A stretch of 32,504 nt of DNA. It comes from CAZDYP01 sp964509505 (GTDB taxonomy: Bacteria > Chloroflexota > Anaerolineae > JACRMK01). Below are positions 1 to 7,624 of the stretch, piece by piece; position 1 is the first letter of the stretch, and each line of letters starts with the position of its first letter. The notes below the pieces were generated by a model. That model was not told the origin of the DNA. It did not search any database and saw only the letters and a list, made by a program, of their open reading frames with translations. The position numbers and the translations under genes are program-made. Location of the stretch: NCBI GenBank assembly GCA_964509505.1, contig CAZDYP010000038.1, positions 1-32,504 on the forward strand, in the 5' to 3' direction.

Positions 1-914
1 TCCCGCATCTGCTTAAATCCTCGTTGCACCATCTCCACCTGCGGCGTGTTCATCGGACCGCGTCGCCGCCAGCGCTTCATCACATCATCCCACGTGATCG
101 GTTGGTCGAACAGCCAGCGTTTCTCAGTTTCATCAAATGCGATGGGCAGATGATAGTCCAAGATAAATTTGTCTTGGGTGGGATCGTGATGCGCTTTGAC
201 GTTGATGCCAATGCTGGCGAGGAACGGCACGACGACGCGCATCCAATTTTGACGCAGTTGGTCGTTGGTGTAACCTTTGAGCCGATAGTCCAATTGACCT
301 GAATGCAGCTTCATCGTGTCGGGTAAGCCGAACCATTCAATCGTCAGATAGAACTGCCAATCCACACACTTTTGCAATTGCTCACGTCCTTCGGCGGATT
401 GCGCGATGCGGCGCATCCAGTTCTGCCCATGTCGCAAGTGAAAGCTTTCTTCTTTGTCCACCTTCGCCAATGCGCGCTTCCATGGCGCAAACGAGGTGTG
501 TTGATATACATCGCCCAACAAGCAATAACCCGCTTGGTCATAGAGCGCATTCGCTACGACGAGCTCATGCCAACTGCCGAGTTCAATGTCAAACGCGTAG
601 GGATACTTGAATTGCAAGGGCTGACGCTCATAGATGAGCCACTCTTTGTCCACCCCCAAATCTTCGAGCAAATGATACGCGATGTGCGCGTGGCTCAACT
701 CGTCTTGGATGATGGCCAGCGCGGAGACCATCGCATTCGTGCTCGGCGCTTTTTGTGCGGCGCGCCAATACGCAGGCGCGCTCACCAGCTCGGTGTCGCC
801 TGAGACGGTAAGAATGCGAATCAGCTCCTGCTTGTATTCAGGACTCATCTCGCTTTCGTTTTCGATGAGTCCGCCCGCTTGAATGTGTCGGCGCACTTCT
901 TGATCAGAAATCAT
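1..914 (-). CDS. paaA: PaaA-like phenylacetyl-CoA epoxidase subunit (3' end outside window)
   Basis: This frame is open from an ATG at 914 to the window edge, giving about 304 residues without a stop, so the C-terminus is missing. The protein matches the ferritin-like di-iron oxygenase subunit of the phenylacetyl-CoA epoxidase family. It has an early Glu near residue 42 (TELVS), an E-x2-H pair in DELSHAHIAYHLLEDLG (E72, H75), a second metal cluster in KVDKEESFHLRHG (E155/E156, H159), and the family signature YTNDQLRQ near residue 222. In E. coli PaaA the same blocks bind the di-iron centre that epoxidises the aromatic ring of phenylacetyl-CoA with oxygen. A GGGAGAGAG run just before the ATG is a good ribosome site. 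No other paa gene is visible, so the true substrate is uncertain; BoxB-like or other di-iron oxygenases are less likely alternatives. Confidence 0.85.
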   Translation of the reverse strand, partial: MISDQEVRRHIQAGGLIENESEMSPEYKQELIRILTVSGDTELVSAPAYWRAAQKAPSTNAMVSALAIIQDELSHAHIAYHLLEDLGVDKEWLIYERQPLQFKYPYAFDIELGSWHELVVANALYDQAGYCLLGDVYQHTSFAPWKRALAKVDKEESFHLRHGQNWMRRIAQSAEGREQLQKCVDWQFYLTIEWFGLPDTMKLHSGQLDYRLKGYTNDQLRQNWMRVVVPFLASIGINVKAHHDPTQDKFILDYHLPIAFDETEKRWLFDQPITWDDVMKRWRRRGPMNTPQVEMVQRGFKQMR

Positions 915-970
915 ACTCTCTCCCCAGCGAACGTACGTCCTAAGTCAATCTCGCGTGCATCATAGCCCGC

Positions 971-1336
971 TCACGTTGCGCTGTCAAACTTTTGCGCGAC
1001 GATGACTTCGAGTTGCTGCAACACGCGCGCCAATGTTTGCTGCGGCGATAGTTCATCTACGGTGATGATGATGTCGGCGTGTGCGCGTGCGTGCGCTAAT
1101 CGCCGCATCTGTTCCTCGACAAAATCTACATTCCCTTTATGGGGCCAGCGCGCGCGCACCGTCGCTTGGCTCGCTTCAAGATAGATCAGCACGTCGGGGC
1201 GCGTGAGCTTCTCCCACATATACGGCACCAGCGAATGCTCTTGGGCGACATCTACCGCATCAATGCCGAACTGTCGTAACGCCTTCGCCAATGTGCTCTT
1301 GCCCGAAGCACATACACCAACAATCGCAACTTTCAT
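971..1336 (-). CDS. Small P-loop nucleotide-binding protein
   Basis: A 121-residue protein opens with a Walker A motif, GVCASGKST, at residues 7-15, after a short beta strand (MKVAIV). This is the arrangement of small nucleoside or adenylate kinase-like P-loop proteins. A hydrophobic strand with an acidic end (PDVLIYLEAS, about residues 47-56) could be the second core strand. An Arg-rich region (RARWPHKG, RRLAHARAHA) may form a lid. The substrate cannot be told from sequence. It lies between the PP2C-type phosphatase and the PaaA-like gene on the same strand. The ATG directly abuts a heptanucleotide repeat array, and no Shine-Dalgarno sequence is visible, so translation may be weak, coupled or leaderless. 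Confidence 0.75.
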   Translation of the reverse strand: MKVAIVGVCASGKSTLAKALRQFGIDAVDVAQEHSLVPYMWEKLTRPDVLIYLEASQATVRARWPHKGNVDFVEEQMRRLAHARAHADIIITVDELSPQQTLARVLQQLEVIVAQKFDSAT

Positions 1337-1338
1337 GG

Positions 1339-1396
1339 TAGTCGCTAGTCGCTAGTCGTTAGTCGTTAGTCATTAGTCGTTAGTCGCTAGCGACTA
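1339..1396. repeat. Heptanucleotide tandem repeat TAGTCGY
   Basis: Seven contiguous 7-bp units in perfect register (TAGTCGC, TAGTCGC, TAGTCGT, TAGTCGT, TAGTCAT, TAGTCGT, TAGTCGC) occupy 1339-1387. They are followed by an inverted half so that 1381-1396 is the perfect palindrome TAGTCGCTAGCGACTA. The TAG stop codon of the phosphatase gene (1394-1396) lies inside this palindrome. The form resembles the short tandemly repeated repetitive (STRR) heptamers described in cyanobacteria. Confidence 0.95.
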
Positions 1397-2098
1397 CTCA
1401 ATCGGAAATGTGACGTTCAAACGCCGTGTAGAATCGTTTGTTTTGTTTTCGCGCGTGGCGACGACGAGGATACTGATGTCGTCGGAGGGCCGCCCCTCGT
1501 CGAGTTGTATCGCCGCCGCCAGCAAGCCATCGGCGATGGTGCGCGCGTCATGTTGCGCGGCGCCATACGTGTGCGCGAGCGACGGCAAATCGAGCTGCTG
1601 GCCTTTGCGGTGTCCCGCATCTAATAAGCCGTCGGTGAACGCAATGAGTGTGAGCTGTGGCGCGATAGCGATTTCCGTGATGTGTGGACGCGTGCGGAGG
1701 CGCAAGCCAATCGCATCCGCTGGCGCATCGAGCGCGCGCGCCTCCGCGCCGTCGCACACAATGACGGGGCAATGCGTGTTGCGCGAAATGACCATTGTCT
1801 TGCTAGTCAAATCAAATGAAATGATGTTGAGCGTGGCGGATACTTTGCCCTGCCGATGCGCGTAGAGGTAATCGTGCGCGGCGCGCGCCGCTGCGCCATC
1901 GCGCACCCCCTCGCCCAGCAGCGCAATCGCTTTGCGCGCGACCAGGTTGCTGATAGCTTTCGCGCCACGGCCGCTGCTCTGCCCATCCACCAACACGAAC
2001 GATAACCCACCGTGTGGACGCTCGACCATCTCGAATGTGTCTCCGCTCTCGCGCATGGCCCATTTGTTGATTTTAGCAACAGCGACTTGGACTTCCAT
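1394..2098 (-). CDS. PP2C/SpoIIE-type protein phosphatase
   Basis: The 234-residue protein shows the metal-binding pattern of the PPM phosphatase fold: FVLVDGQSSGRGAKA (D38, in place of the usual DGMGHG), FTDGLLDAG (D156) and PSDDISILVV (D206, D207). These Asp residues normally hold two Mn/Mg ions that activate water for phospho-Ser/Thr hydrolysis. The length fits a stand-alone SpoIIE domain without sensor or HAMP regions, so it may act on an anti-sigma-factor antagonist or another phosphoprotein supplied elsewhere. No switch-protein partner is visible nearby. The stop codon TAG is part of the adjoining heptamer array. Confidence 0.85.
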   Translation of the reverse strand: MEVQVAVAKINKWAMRESGDTFEMVERPHGGLSFVLVDGQSSGRGAKAISNLVARKAIALLGEGVRDGAAARAAHDYLYAHRQGKVSATLNIISFDLTSKTMVISRNTHCPVIVCDGAEARALDAPADAIGLRLRTRPHITEIAIAPQLTLIAFTDGLLDAGHRKGQQLDLPSLAHTYGAAQHDARTIADGLLAAAIQLDEGRPSDDISILVVATRENKTNDSTRRLNVTFPIE

Positions 2099-2100
2099 AG

Positions 2101-2165
2101 TAAACAGCAGCTAGTAGATAGCAGATGGCAGATGCTATTGGCTACTCGCTATGCGCCATCCGCCA
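2101..2165. repeat. Degenerate heptamer-type repeat at the cca 3' end
   Basis: Loose 7-bp units such as tagatag, cagatgg, cagatgc, catccgc and catccgt run from the gene gap into the last codons of the CCA-adding enzyme. The enzyme's final residues (GGWRIASSQ) are therefore encoded by repeat sequence. Confidence 0.7.
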
Positions 2166-3436
2166 TCCGTAATGAATTTTTCAGCGTCGGCGACGCTTTG
2201 TACGGTTCCGCTCACTTGCGCTTCGAGCAAGGCGCGCAGACATTGACCGATGTGAGGGCCCTGCAAGCCAAAATGCTCCGCGATGTATGCGCCGTTGATG
2301 AGCGGCTTGGGCGCGATGACGCGCTCGTAGTTCTCAAGATAATGGCGCAACAAGGCGTTAGCGGCGGCGGCGGCAGCCGTTACGTCAGTCGCCCATGGAA
2401 AACCGAAGGCAATAACGCCCAGCGCCGCCGCGCCACAGTCACGAAAGAACCGATGCGCGTGTAAAGCCTCAGGGGACGCAGGCAAAGTCGAAAAATAGTT
2501 ACAGCGACGCACGAGCGCTGTGGCATATTCAATCTCGTGACGACTGAACTTCAAGGCGCGCAAATCGTTGGCGCACGCGTTCTCGTCGTCGTAGAACACG
2601 GCTAATTTGAGCATGAGCTTGCGCGTGTGACCGCCAGTGAGTTCAACAGCTAAATCGGCGCATAAACGCTCGCGCGCCGCCTCGAACAACAACCCCGCAC
2701 GGCAAAGTATCATCACTGTTTGCTCTTGCCAATCCAACCGCTGCACGCGCTCGGCATTCCAGCGCGCGTGTGGCAAAACAAGTTGCCACAAGGCGTAGTC
2801 ATACCAATGGTCGAAGGTTTGCGCTGAATGTTGCTGCTCTAAAATTTTCGTGAACTCGTCGCGCACACGCTCGCCCGAAACTTGCGTCAGCAAGGGCATG
2901 GCGTGTCGCAGCAGCTGGGCGGTGCGTGGGTCAAGCGTGTAGCCCAACGTATCGGCCAGGCGCACGGCGCGCAATACGCGCACAGGATCAGCGATAAAAG
3001 TTTGCTCGCCGACGGCGCGGATGACTTGAGCGCGCAAATCACGGATGCCCTGATGAGGATCAAGCAGCAAACTCTCCTCTGTGGCGAGGAGAGGGACCAG
3101 GGGTGAGGTTATACGCCGCGCCATGGCGTTGATCGTGAAATCGCGCAGCGCCAAATCTGCTTCAATCGTGCCGCCGCGCAACAATGCGACATCAATCACG
3201 TTGCGGTCGGGCATGACGATGCGCCCCGTCTCGCGTTCCTCATCGAGTGGGTAATATGCGCCGCCCAAGACATCGGCTAACTCGCGCGCAATTTTCAAGG
3301 CATCGCGCGGCACGACTAAGTCAAGGTCGTGGCACTCGCGCCCCAACAACGCATCACGCACTGCGCCGCCGACGAGGTAGGCTTCGGCATGATGTTGGCA
3401 TAGAAAGGAGGCGCAGCGCCTAAGCAGCTCGTTCAT
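2135..3436 (-). CDS. cca: CCA tRNA nucleotidyltransferase / poly(A) polymerase family
   Basis: The 433-residue protein is a class II CCA-adding or poly(A) polymerase family enzyme that builds or repairs the 3' CCA of tRNA. The nucleotidyltransferase head is clear: LVGGAVRDALLG at residues 21-32, DLDLVV with catalytic Asp residues at 37 and 39, RDFTINAMA at 98-106, and LLDPHQGIRDL at 124-134. DPVRVLRAVRLADTLGY (150-166) is the conserved neck helix. An unusual stretch, SPLVPLLATEESL (about 111-123), lies between the INAMA and DPxxG motifs where relatives have only a short turn. It is encoded by GC-rich sequence of the kind found as a dispersed repeat in many genomes. Its ATG follows the TGA of the upstream Uma2 gene with no gap, suggesting coupled translation. 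The window's tRNA-fMet gene lacks an encoded CCA and needs such an enzyme. Confidence 0.93.
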   Translation of the reverse strand: MNELLRRCASFLCQHHAEAYLVGGAVRDALLGRECHDLDLVVPRDALKIARELADVLGGAYYPLDEERETGRIVMPDRNVIDVALLRGGTIEADLALRDFTINAMARRITSPLVPLLATEESLLLDPHQGIRDLRAQVIRAVGEQTFIADPVRVLRAVRLADTLGYTLDPRTAQLLRHAMPLLTQVSGERVRDEFTKILEQQHSAQTFDHWYDYALWQLVLPHARWNAERVQRLDWQEQTVMILCRAGLLFEAARERLCADLAVELTGGHTRKLMLKLAVFYDDENACANDLRALKFSRHEIEYATALVRRCNYFSTLPASPEALHAHRFFRDCGAAALGVIAFGFPWATDVTAAAAAANALLRHYLENYERVIAPKPLINGAYIAEHFGLQGPHIGQCLRALLEAQVSGTVQSVADAEKFITDGGWRIASSQ

Positions 3437-4009
3437 TCATTCCTCAAAAAACAAGGAAACCTTCGCTTTGAAACCGGGTAACACGTCCTCTGCAGTAATT
3501 TCATCGGTGCTGGTGAACTCGCACACCTCGGTTAGACTGCGATGGGCAAACACGCTGCGCGCTTTAGGGTCGGCAATCCAGACGAGGCGCACGCCAATCG
3601 AAAAATAGTCGCGGATTTTTTCTCTGACTTCATCTTGCTTGTCATTCGGCGACAACACTTCAACGATCAGCTCAGGAGCAACATCTAATGCAGACGCTGA
3701 GAGCTTTTGGGCGTAACGCTCGTTAGAGATGTATATCACATCCGCCCCGCGCACTGTGTCAGGATTGCGCCGAATGTAAATGCCGACTTCGCCCACGCGC
3801 ACTTTGCCAGAGCGTTTCGCTCGCGCATAACTGTGCAACGCCGCGCCAATGTTGCTTTCAACTGCGCCATGTTCGTCCCCTGTCCAATCTTGCCCCATTT
3901 CGACAATTCTCCCTTCAAGCAAATCCCAGCGGCCTTCACCGCGTAAACGCAACGCTTCATCTGCCGTATAAATTCTGATGGGGTCGTAACTTTTCGTGCT
4001 GGCTGTCAT
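3437..4009 (-). CDS. Uma2 family putative endonuclease
   Basis: The 190-residue protein matches the Uma2 (DUF820) family, which has the PD-(D/E)xK nuclease fold. The family blocks are visible in order: GRWDLLEGRIVEM (about residues 27-39), VGIYIRRNPDTVRGADVIYIS (about 75-95) and PELIVEVLSPNDKQDEVREKIRDYF (about 112-136), followed by GVRLVWIADPKARSVFAHR. Family members are abundant in Cyanobacteria and Chloroflexota and their natural role is poorly known; many are thought to be mobile-element related. A GAGGAGAT ribosome site lies 7 nt before the ATG. The stop codon touches the cca start codon. A second, broken Uma2 gene lies immediately upstream. Confidence 0.9.
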   Translation of the reverse strand: MTASTKSYDPIRIYTADEALRLRGEGRWDLLEGRIVEMGQDWTGDEHGAVESNIGAALHSYARAKRSGKVRVGEVGIYIRRNPDTVRGADVIYISNERYAQKLSASALDVAPELIVEVLSPNDKQDEVREKIRDYFSIGVRLVWIADPKARSVFAHRSLTEVCEFTSTDEITAEDVLPGFKAKVSLFFEE

Positions 4010-4033
4010 ACTTCATCTCCTCGACGCACTCGA

Positions 4034-4614
4034 TTAACTGAAGAATCGTGGCACGGGACACACGAACCCTGACAACAATGGCGAGGTCAATTCATCATCG
4101 TTTTGCAACGTGCCGACCAACACTAATTGTGCGCGTGCGCGGCGATAAACCGTGACTTGTTTGGTGCGCCAATCCACGATCCAATACTCTTGCACGCCTT
4201 GTTCGCTATACAACTTGAGTTTTGCTTGACGGTCACGTCGCTCGTTCTGCACACCCGGCGATAACACCTCGACCATCAATTCGGGCCACCCGTCAAATGT
4301 CCAGCCTCATCCATCAGCAAGCGCAATCGTTCGTCGCTAATCCATACCACATCCGGCACGACATCATCGGCATCGCTGAAAAGCACGCCTGGATTGGTGC
4401 TGACGTGACCATGCCCTCTCGTACGCGCCCAATGCTGCAATTCGACGCCGATATTGATGCATGTTTCTTGATGATGCCAATGAGGTTGCCTAGACATAAA
4501 TAATTCTCCATCCACGATTTCGTAGCGTGTGCCATTCTCCGGCAACAAAGCCAGGTCTGCACTCGTCCAGCGAACGTGTTCAGCTGTCATGGGTTCATTC
4601 ATGTTCACCTCCAC
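4034..4614 (-). pseudogene. Uma2 family gene split by a single frameshift
   Basis: Two overlapping reading frames together make one Uma2 protein. The first (4276-4614, 112 residues) has GTRYEIVDGELFMS and PDVVWIS and ends in GGPN. The second (4034-4279, 81 residues) begins MMVEVLSPGVQNERRDRQAKL and ends in SPLLSGFVCPV. The joined family motif would be GGPELMVEVLSPG. One missing G after GGCCCG (around 4280) explains the break, since restoring it gives GGT GGC CCG GAA TTG ATG GTC. It is either a real one-base deletion or a consensus error. If the gene is intact it is a paralogue of the neighbouring Uma2 gene. Confidence 0.88.
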
Positions 4615-4636
4615 ACCGTTATTCTACATACAGATA

Positions 4637-4674
4637 CCAAAAACGGGTAAACGACTTCGCCTCGTTTACCCGTT
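4637..4674 (-). terminator. Rho-independent terminator after sucD
   Basis: A perfect 13-bp inverted repeat (AACGGGTAAACGA and its complement, 4642-4654 and 4662-4674, 7-nt loop) follows the sucD stop codon by a few bases. On the minus strand the second arm runs into TTTTT, the classic intrinsic terminator layout. Confidence 0.88.
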
Positions 4675-4680
4675 CCTCGT

Positions 4681-5559
4681 TCACTTCATCGCCGCCGCAA
4701 CCAACTCCGCTACTTCGTCGGGGTGTCGCGCGACTTTCACGCCCGCTGCATTGAGCGCAGCGATTTTGTCTTTCGCGCTGCCGCTGCCGCCGCTCACAAT
4801 CGCGCCGGCGTGTCCCATGCGTCGTCCCTCGGGCGCGGTCTGTCCCGCAATGAAACTCACGACAGGCTTCGTGACTTGTTGCTTGATAAATTGCGCGGCG
4901 ATTTCTTCGTCGTTGCCCCCGATCTCGCCAATCATCACGATCAATTTCGTGGCGTCATCTTTCTGGAACAAATCTAACGCATCCACGAACTTCGTGCCGA
5001 TAATGGGATCGCCGCCGATGCCGACGACGGTTGTCTGCCCAATGCCGCGCGTAGTTAGTGAATCCATCACCTCGTATGTCAGCGTGCCGCTGCGCGAGAC
5101 AAGCCCCACGGGACCGGGCGAGCCGATGTTGTTGGGAATGATGCCGATTTTACACTCGCCCAACGTTGTGAGCCCCGGACAATTCGGCCCGATGAGGCGG
5201 ATGCCCTTGCGATTGAGATACGCTTTCACTGACAGCATATCGTTGACAGGCACGCCCTCGCTGATGCACACGATGAGCGATATGTCGTTCTCTGCCGCTT
5301 CAAGAATCGCTTCCGCCGCGCCCTGCGCCGCCGACACAAAGATCACGCTGGCATTGGGCTGGGTGGCGACGACGGCTTCTTTCACCGTGTTGAATACTGG
5401 CACGCGCTCATCGGCTGCGCGCGCGCCGCCCTTGCCGGGCGTCACACCTGCCACCACCTTCGTGCCATACGCCAACATTTGTCGCGTGTGAAATTCGCCT
5501 TCGCGTCCCGTCACGCCTTGCACCAAGACGCGCGTGTGTTGATTGATAAGAATGCTCAT
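4681..5559 (-). CDS. sucD: Succinyl-CoA ligase (ADP/GDP-forming) subunit alpha
   Basis: The 292-residue protein has the full alpha subunit layout. It starts with the CoA-binding Rossmann domain (VLVQGVTGREGEFHTRQMLAYGT), continues with GPNCPG at 124-129, and carries the phosphohistidine loop GRRMGHAGAIVSGG with the active His at 250 (E. coli His246). With SucC it interconverts succinyl-CoA and succinate while making NTP in the TCA cycle. The partner gene sucC is on the same strand about 4 kb upstream, separated by two M20 peptidase genes and a pseudogene, which differs from the usual sucC-sucD pair. A GGGG motif lies upstream of the ATG, and a terminator follows the gene. Confidence 0.97.
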   Translation of the reverse strand: MSILINQHTRVLVQGVTGREGEFHTRQMLAYGTKVVAGVTPGKGGARAADERVPVFNTVKEAVVATQPNASVIFVSAAQGAAEAILEAAENDISLIVCISEGVPVNDMLSVKAYLNRKGIRLIGPNCPGLTTLGECKIGIIPNNIGSPGPVGLVSRSGTLTYEVMDSLTTRGIGQTTVVGIGGDPIIGTKFVDALDLFQKDDATKLIVMIGEIGGNDEEIAAQFIKQQVTKPVVSFIAGQTAPEGRRMGHAGAIVSGGSGSAKDKIAALNAAGVKVARHPDEVAELVAAAMK

Positions 5560-5583
5560 TGAAACCCCATAAGAATGATTAGG

Positions 5584-5621
5584 TCTAGCGCCAGTTCCAC
5601 AGTCAACGAACTGGCGCTAGA
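5584..5621. repeat. Perfect 14-bp hairpin between M20 gene and sucD
   Basis: TCTAGCGCCAGTTC (5584-5597) and its exact reverse complement (5608-5621) flank a 10-nt loop. It begins one base after the stop codon of the M20 peptidase gene on the minus strand. No T-run follows, so it may be an mRNA-stabilising or attenuating hairpin, or a dispersed palindromic repeat, rather than a simple terminator. Confidence 0.85.
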
Positions 5622-5622
5622 A

Positions 5623-6969
5623 CTATGCCGCGCAATATTCTTTCACCACATCATACAGCACACGCACACCAAACTCGATGTCGCTCAACGCGATGCGCTC
5701 GTCGTGGCCGTGAATGCGATCATACTCAGCCATCGGCGATAGGGCGGGTGTGAAGCCATAGACCTTCGTGCCAAGATTCACTTGGAAGCGCCCGTCGGTG
5801 CCGACGGTGTGCAGGAATGGCAACAGCACGCCCTCAGGCACATTGGCTTGGATGTGCTTCGCCATCAACTGCCAGAATGGATGTTGCGTTGCGTCGAGTT
5901 GTTCGACGCCTGTGGAATTGAGGTCGCCGCGAAAATCAATTTCGAGCGCTGGGTCATCGCCAATCACCGCGCGCACTTCGCGCACTACCTCCTCGCGCGT
6001 TTGTCCCGGCACTTTGCGACAGTCAATATAGACTTCCGCCTCGCCGGGAATCACGTTGACTTTCGCGCCGGCTTTCAAGATGTTTGGCGACAACGAGTTG
6101 TGGAACTGCGAATGCAACATCTTCTTCATGCTCCACGACACAGGCAACGCTTCGAGCGTCTCTTCAAACGTCTTGGCATCAAGTAAGCCATACCAAATTT
6201 CGCCGTCAGGGCCTGCTTCGCGCGCAATTGTCTCGACATATTGGCGCATCGTCGGCGAGACACGAATGGGGCGCGCTGTCGCGCCGATTTTTTGGATAGC
6301 GCGCGCGAGCTTGAGGATGGCGTTATCTTCGCCGGGCATCGAACCGTGTCCGGGCTTGCCCCGCGCACGCAGATAAAAACCTTGCCCACCCTTCTCGCCC
6401 GTCTGCACCATGAAGAATTTTTTCCCCGCAAACTCGAAGGCATTGCCGCCGAGCTCCGTCACGCTCACTTCGGCGCTGATGAGCTCGGGATGATTCTCGA
6501 CCATCCAACGCGCGCCGAAGCGTCCGCCCACTTCTTCATCGGCGTTGAGCATCAAAATAACATCTCGGTTGAGCTCGACCCCTTCACGCTTCAGCAATAT
6601 CATCACCATCATCTGAATCGCGTCAATGTTCTTCATGTCAAGCGCGCCGCGTCCATATAACCAACCCTCTTTGATTTCGCCGCCAAACGGCTCCACCGTC
6701 CATTTTTCGCGCTCGACAGGCACCACATCTATATGCCCAAACATCAAGAATGGCCGCTGACTGCCATTGCCTTTCAAACGCGCAACCAGATTGCCGCTGG
6801 TCGGCTCCGCTTCCAAAATCACCGAGTCAATACCATCGCGCTTCAATACCTCCGCCGCATAAGCGCAACAGCGCGTCTCGTTGCCCATGCGACTCACGGT
6901 ATCGAAGCGAATGAGTCCTTGCAAAATAGAGGCGGTTTCATCACGCACCGCAGACCAATTGATTGTCAC
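5623..6969 (-). CDS. M20 family metallopeptidase (ArgE/DapE/CPG2 type)
   Basis: This is a di-zinc M20 amidohydrolase of 448 residues when started at the GTG at 6969, which has AGGAG six bases upstream. A longer frame runs to 7071, but the extra 34 codons cross a low-complexity repeat and encode PTPTPNS-like sequence, so I reject it. Catalytic blocks are FGHIDVVPV (H79, D81), GRGALDMKN (D111), NADEEVGG (E145, E146) and HTVGTDGRF near the end. Family members cleave dipeptides, N-acyl amino acids or related amides in the cytoplasm; the exact substrate cannot be read off. A second M20 gene lies upstream on the same strand and the two share many motifs (MKN, NADEE, VNVIPGEAE against ANVIPSIAE), indicating an old duplication. 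Confidence 0.93.
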   Translation of the reverse strand: MTINWSAVRDETASILQGLIRFDTVSRMGNETRCCAYAAEVLKRDGIDSVILEAEPTSGNLVARLKGNGSQRPFLMFGHIDVVPVEREKWTVEPFGGEIKEGWLYGRGALDMKNIDAIQMMVMILLKREGVELNRDVILMLNADEEVGGRFGARWMVENHPELISAEVSVTELGGNAFEFAGKKFFMVQTGEKGGQGFYLRARGKPGHGSMPGEDNAILKLARAIQKIGATARPIRVSPTMRQYVETIAREAGPDGEIWYGLLDAKTFEETLEALPVSWSMKKMLHSQFHNSLSPNILKAGAKVNVIPGEAEVYIDCRKVPGQTREEVVREVRAVIGDDPALEIDFRGDLNSTGVEQLDATQHPFWQLMAKHIQANVPEGVLLPFLHTVGTDGRFQVNLGTKVYGFTPALSPMAEYDRIHGHDERIALSDIEFGVRVLYDVVKEYCAA

Positions 6970-6983
6970 AAAACGCTCCTTCG

Positions 6984-7034
6984 TGTTTGAGTTAGGAGTT
7001 GGAGTTGGCTGTTTGAGTTTGAAGTTAGTGATTA
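6984..7034. repeat. Degenerate heptamer repeat (gagttgg-like)
   Basis: Units resembling gagttag, gagttgg and gtttgag fill the gap upstream of the M20 GTG start. A similar array lies on the far side of the neighbouring pseudogene. Confidence 0.75.
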
Positions 7035-7051
7035 TAAAAAGCCCACACTGG

Positions 7052-7507
7052 TTACAAAGGCGGAACTTCATCGCCTATTTTTTCTCTCGTGATGTACGCG
7101 ACTTGCGCCTCGCGCACAGTTTTTGCGGCATGAGGTGTGTTTTCCTTCTCCATAGTGGCATGAATCAGCCCTGTTAGCATGGCTGCAATTGCATCGCCCG
7201 CTTCGTATAACTGGCGCAAACGTTCAACAGAAAGCCCATTGCGATCTTTCAGCAAAACCAAAAGGTTGATACACTCGTCAACAGAACCTTTGCTAATTTC
7301 ATAGAAGTAGCGTTGACCACGCGGAGTGATTCGTCCGCTACCCTCAACGATATTACTGATGACGCCCCATGCCGCACAGCGTAGCCGTCCCCCAAAGCAA
7401 ACTGGTGTTTTTGTGGTAAAGCATCTGCCAATTCATACAATTCATCCCCCCCATTTTCGCTTCCTGCCACGTTGCCAGTTTCTCGCAATCGAACAGGTTG
7501 ACCTCAC
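7052..7507 (-). pseudogene. Decayed four-helix-bundle (S23-like) protein gene
   Basis: Three reading frames read in sequence give one four-helix-bundle protein of the family often encoded in 23S rRNA intervening sequences. The first segment is VNLFDCEKLATWQEAK. The frame then shifts at a G7 run near 7450 to give DELYELADALPQKHQFALGD. It shifts again near 7365 to give SNIVEGSGRITPRGQRYFYE followed by GSVDECINLLVLLKDR, and ends at the stop at 7052. The NI-x-EGSGR block is the family signature. No start codon is visible because the 5' end runs into repeat sequence. At least two frameshifts make it a pseudogene, although the one at the G7 run could be a sequencing error. Confidence 0.82.
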
Positions 7508-7620
7508 TGTTGGAGTTGGGGGTTGGAGTTGGAACTAAGCAGAGTTTGAAATTATAGATTGGTGAGATCACTGCAAACGCTAAACTCCAACCGCCAACTC
7601 CAACTCGCAACTCCCAACTG
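7508..7620. repeat. Heptamer-type repeats flanking the pseudogene
   Basis: Runs of ggagttg-like units (7508-7535) and the complementary ccaactc-like units (7586-7620) form an imperfect inverted pair around a short unique spacer. They separate the decayed four-helix-bundle gene from the Lys-rich M20 gene. Confidence 0.75.
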
Positions 7621-7624
7621 GAAC

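Noticed and set aside
1339..1396. Possible CRISPR array or origin iterons from the heptamer repeats
   Set aside because: Units are 7 bp with no spacers; no cas or rep gene is nearby. The same style of repeat recurs in many gene gaps.
4529..5491. Plus-strand open frame of 320 codons
   Set aside because: Antisense shadow of sucD with low-complexity Ser/Thr/Pro content.
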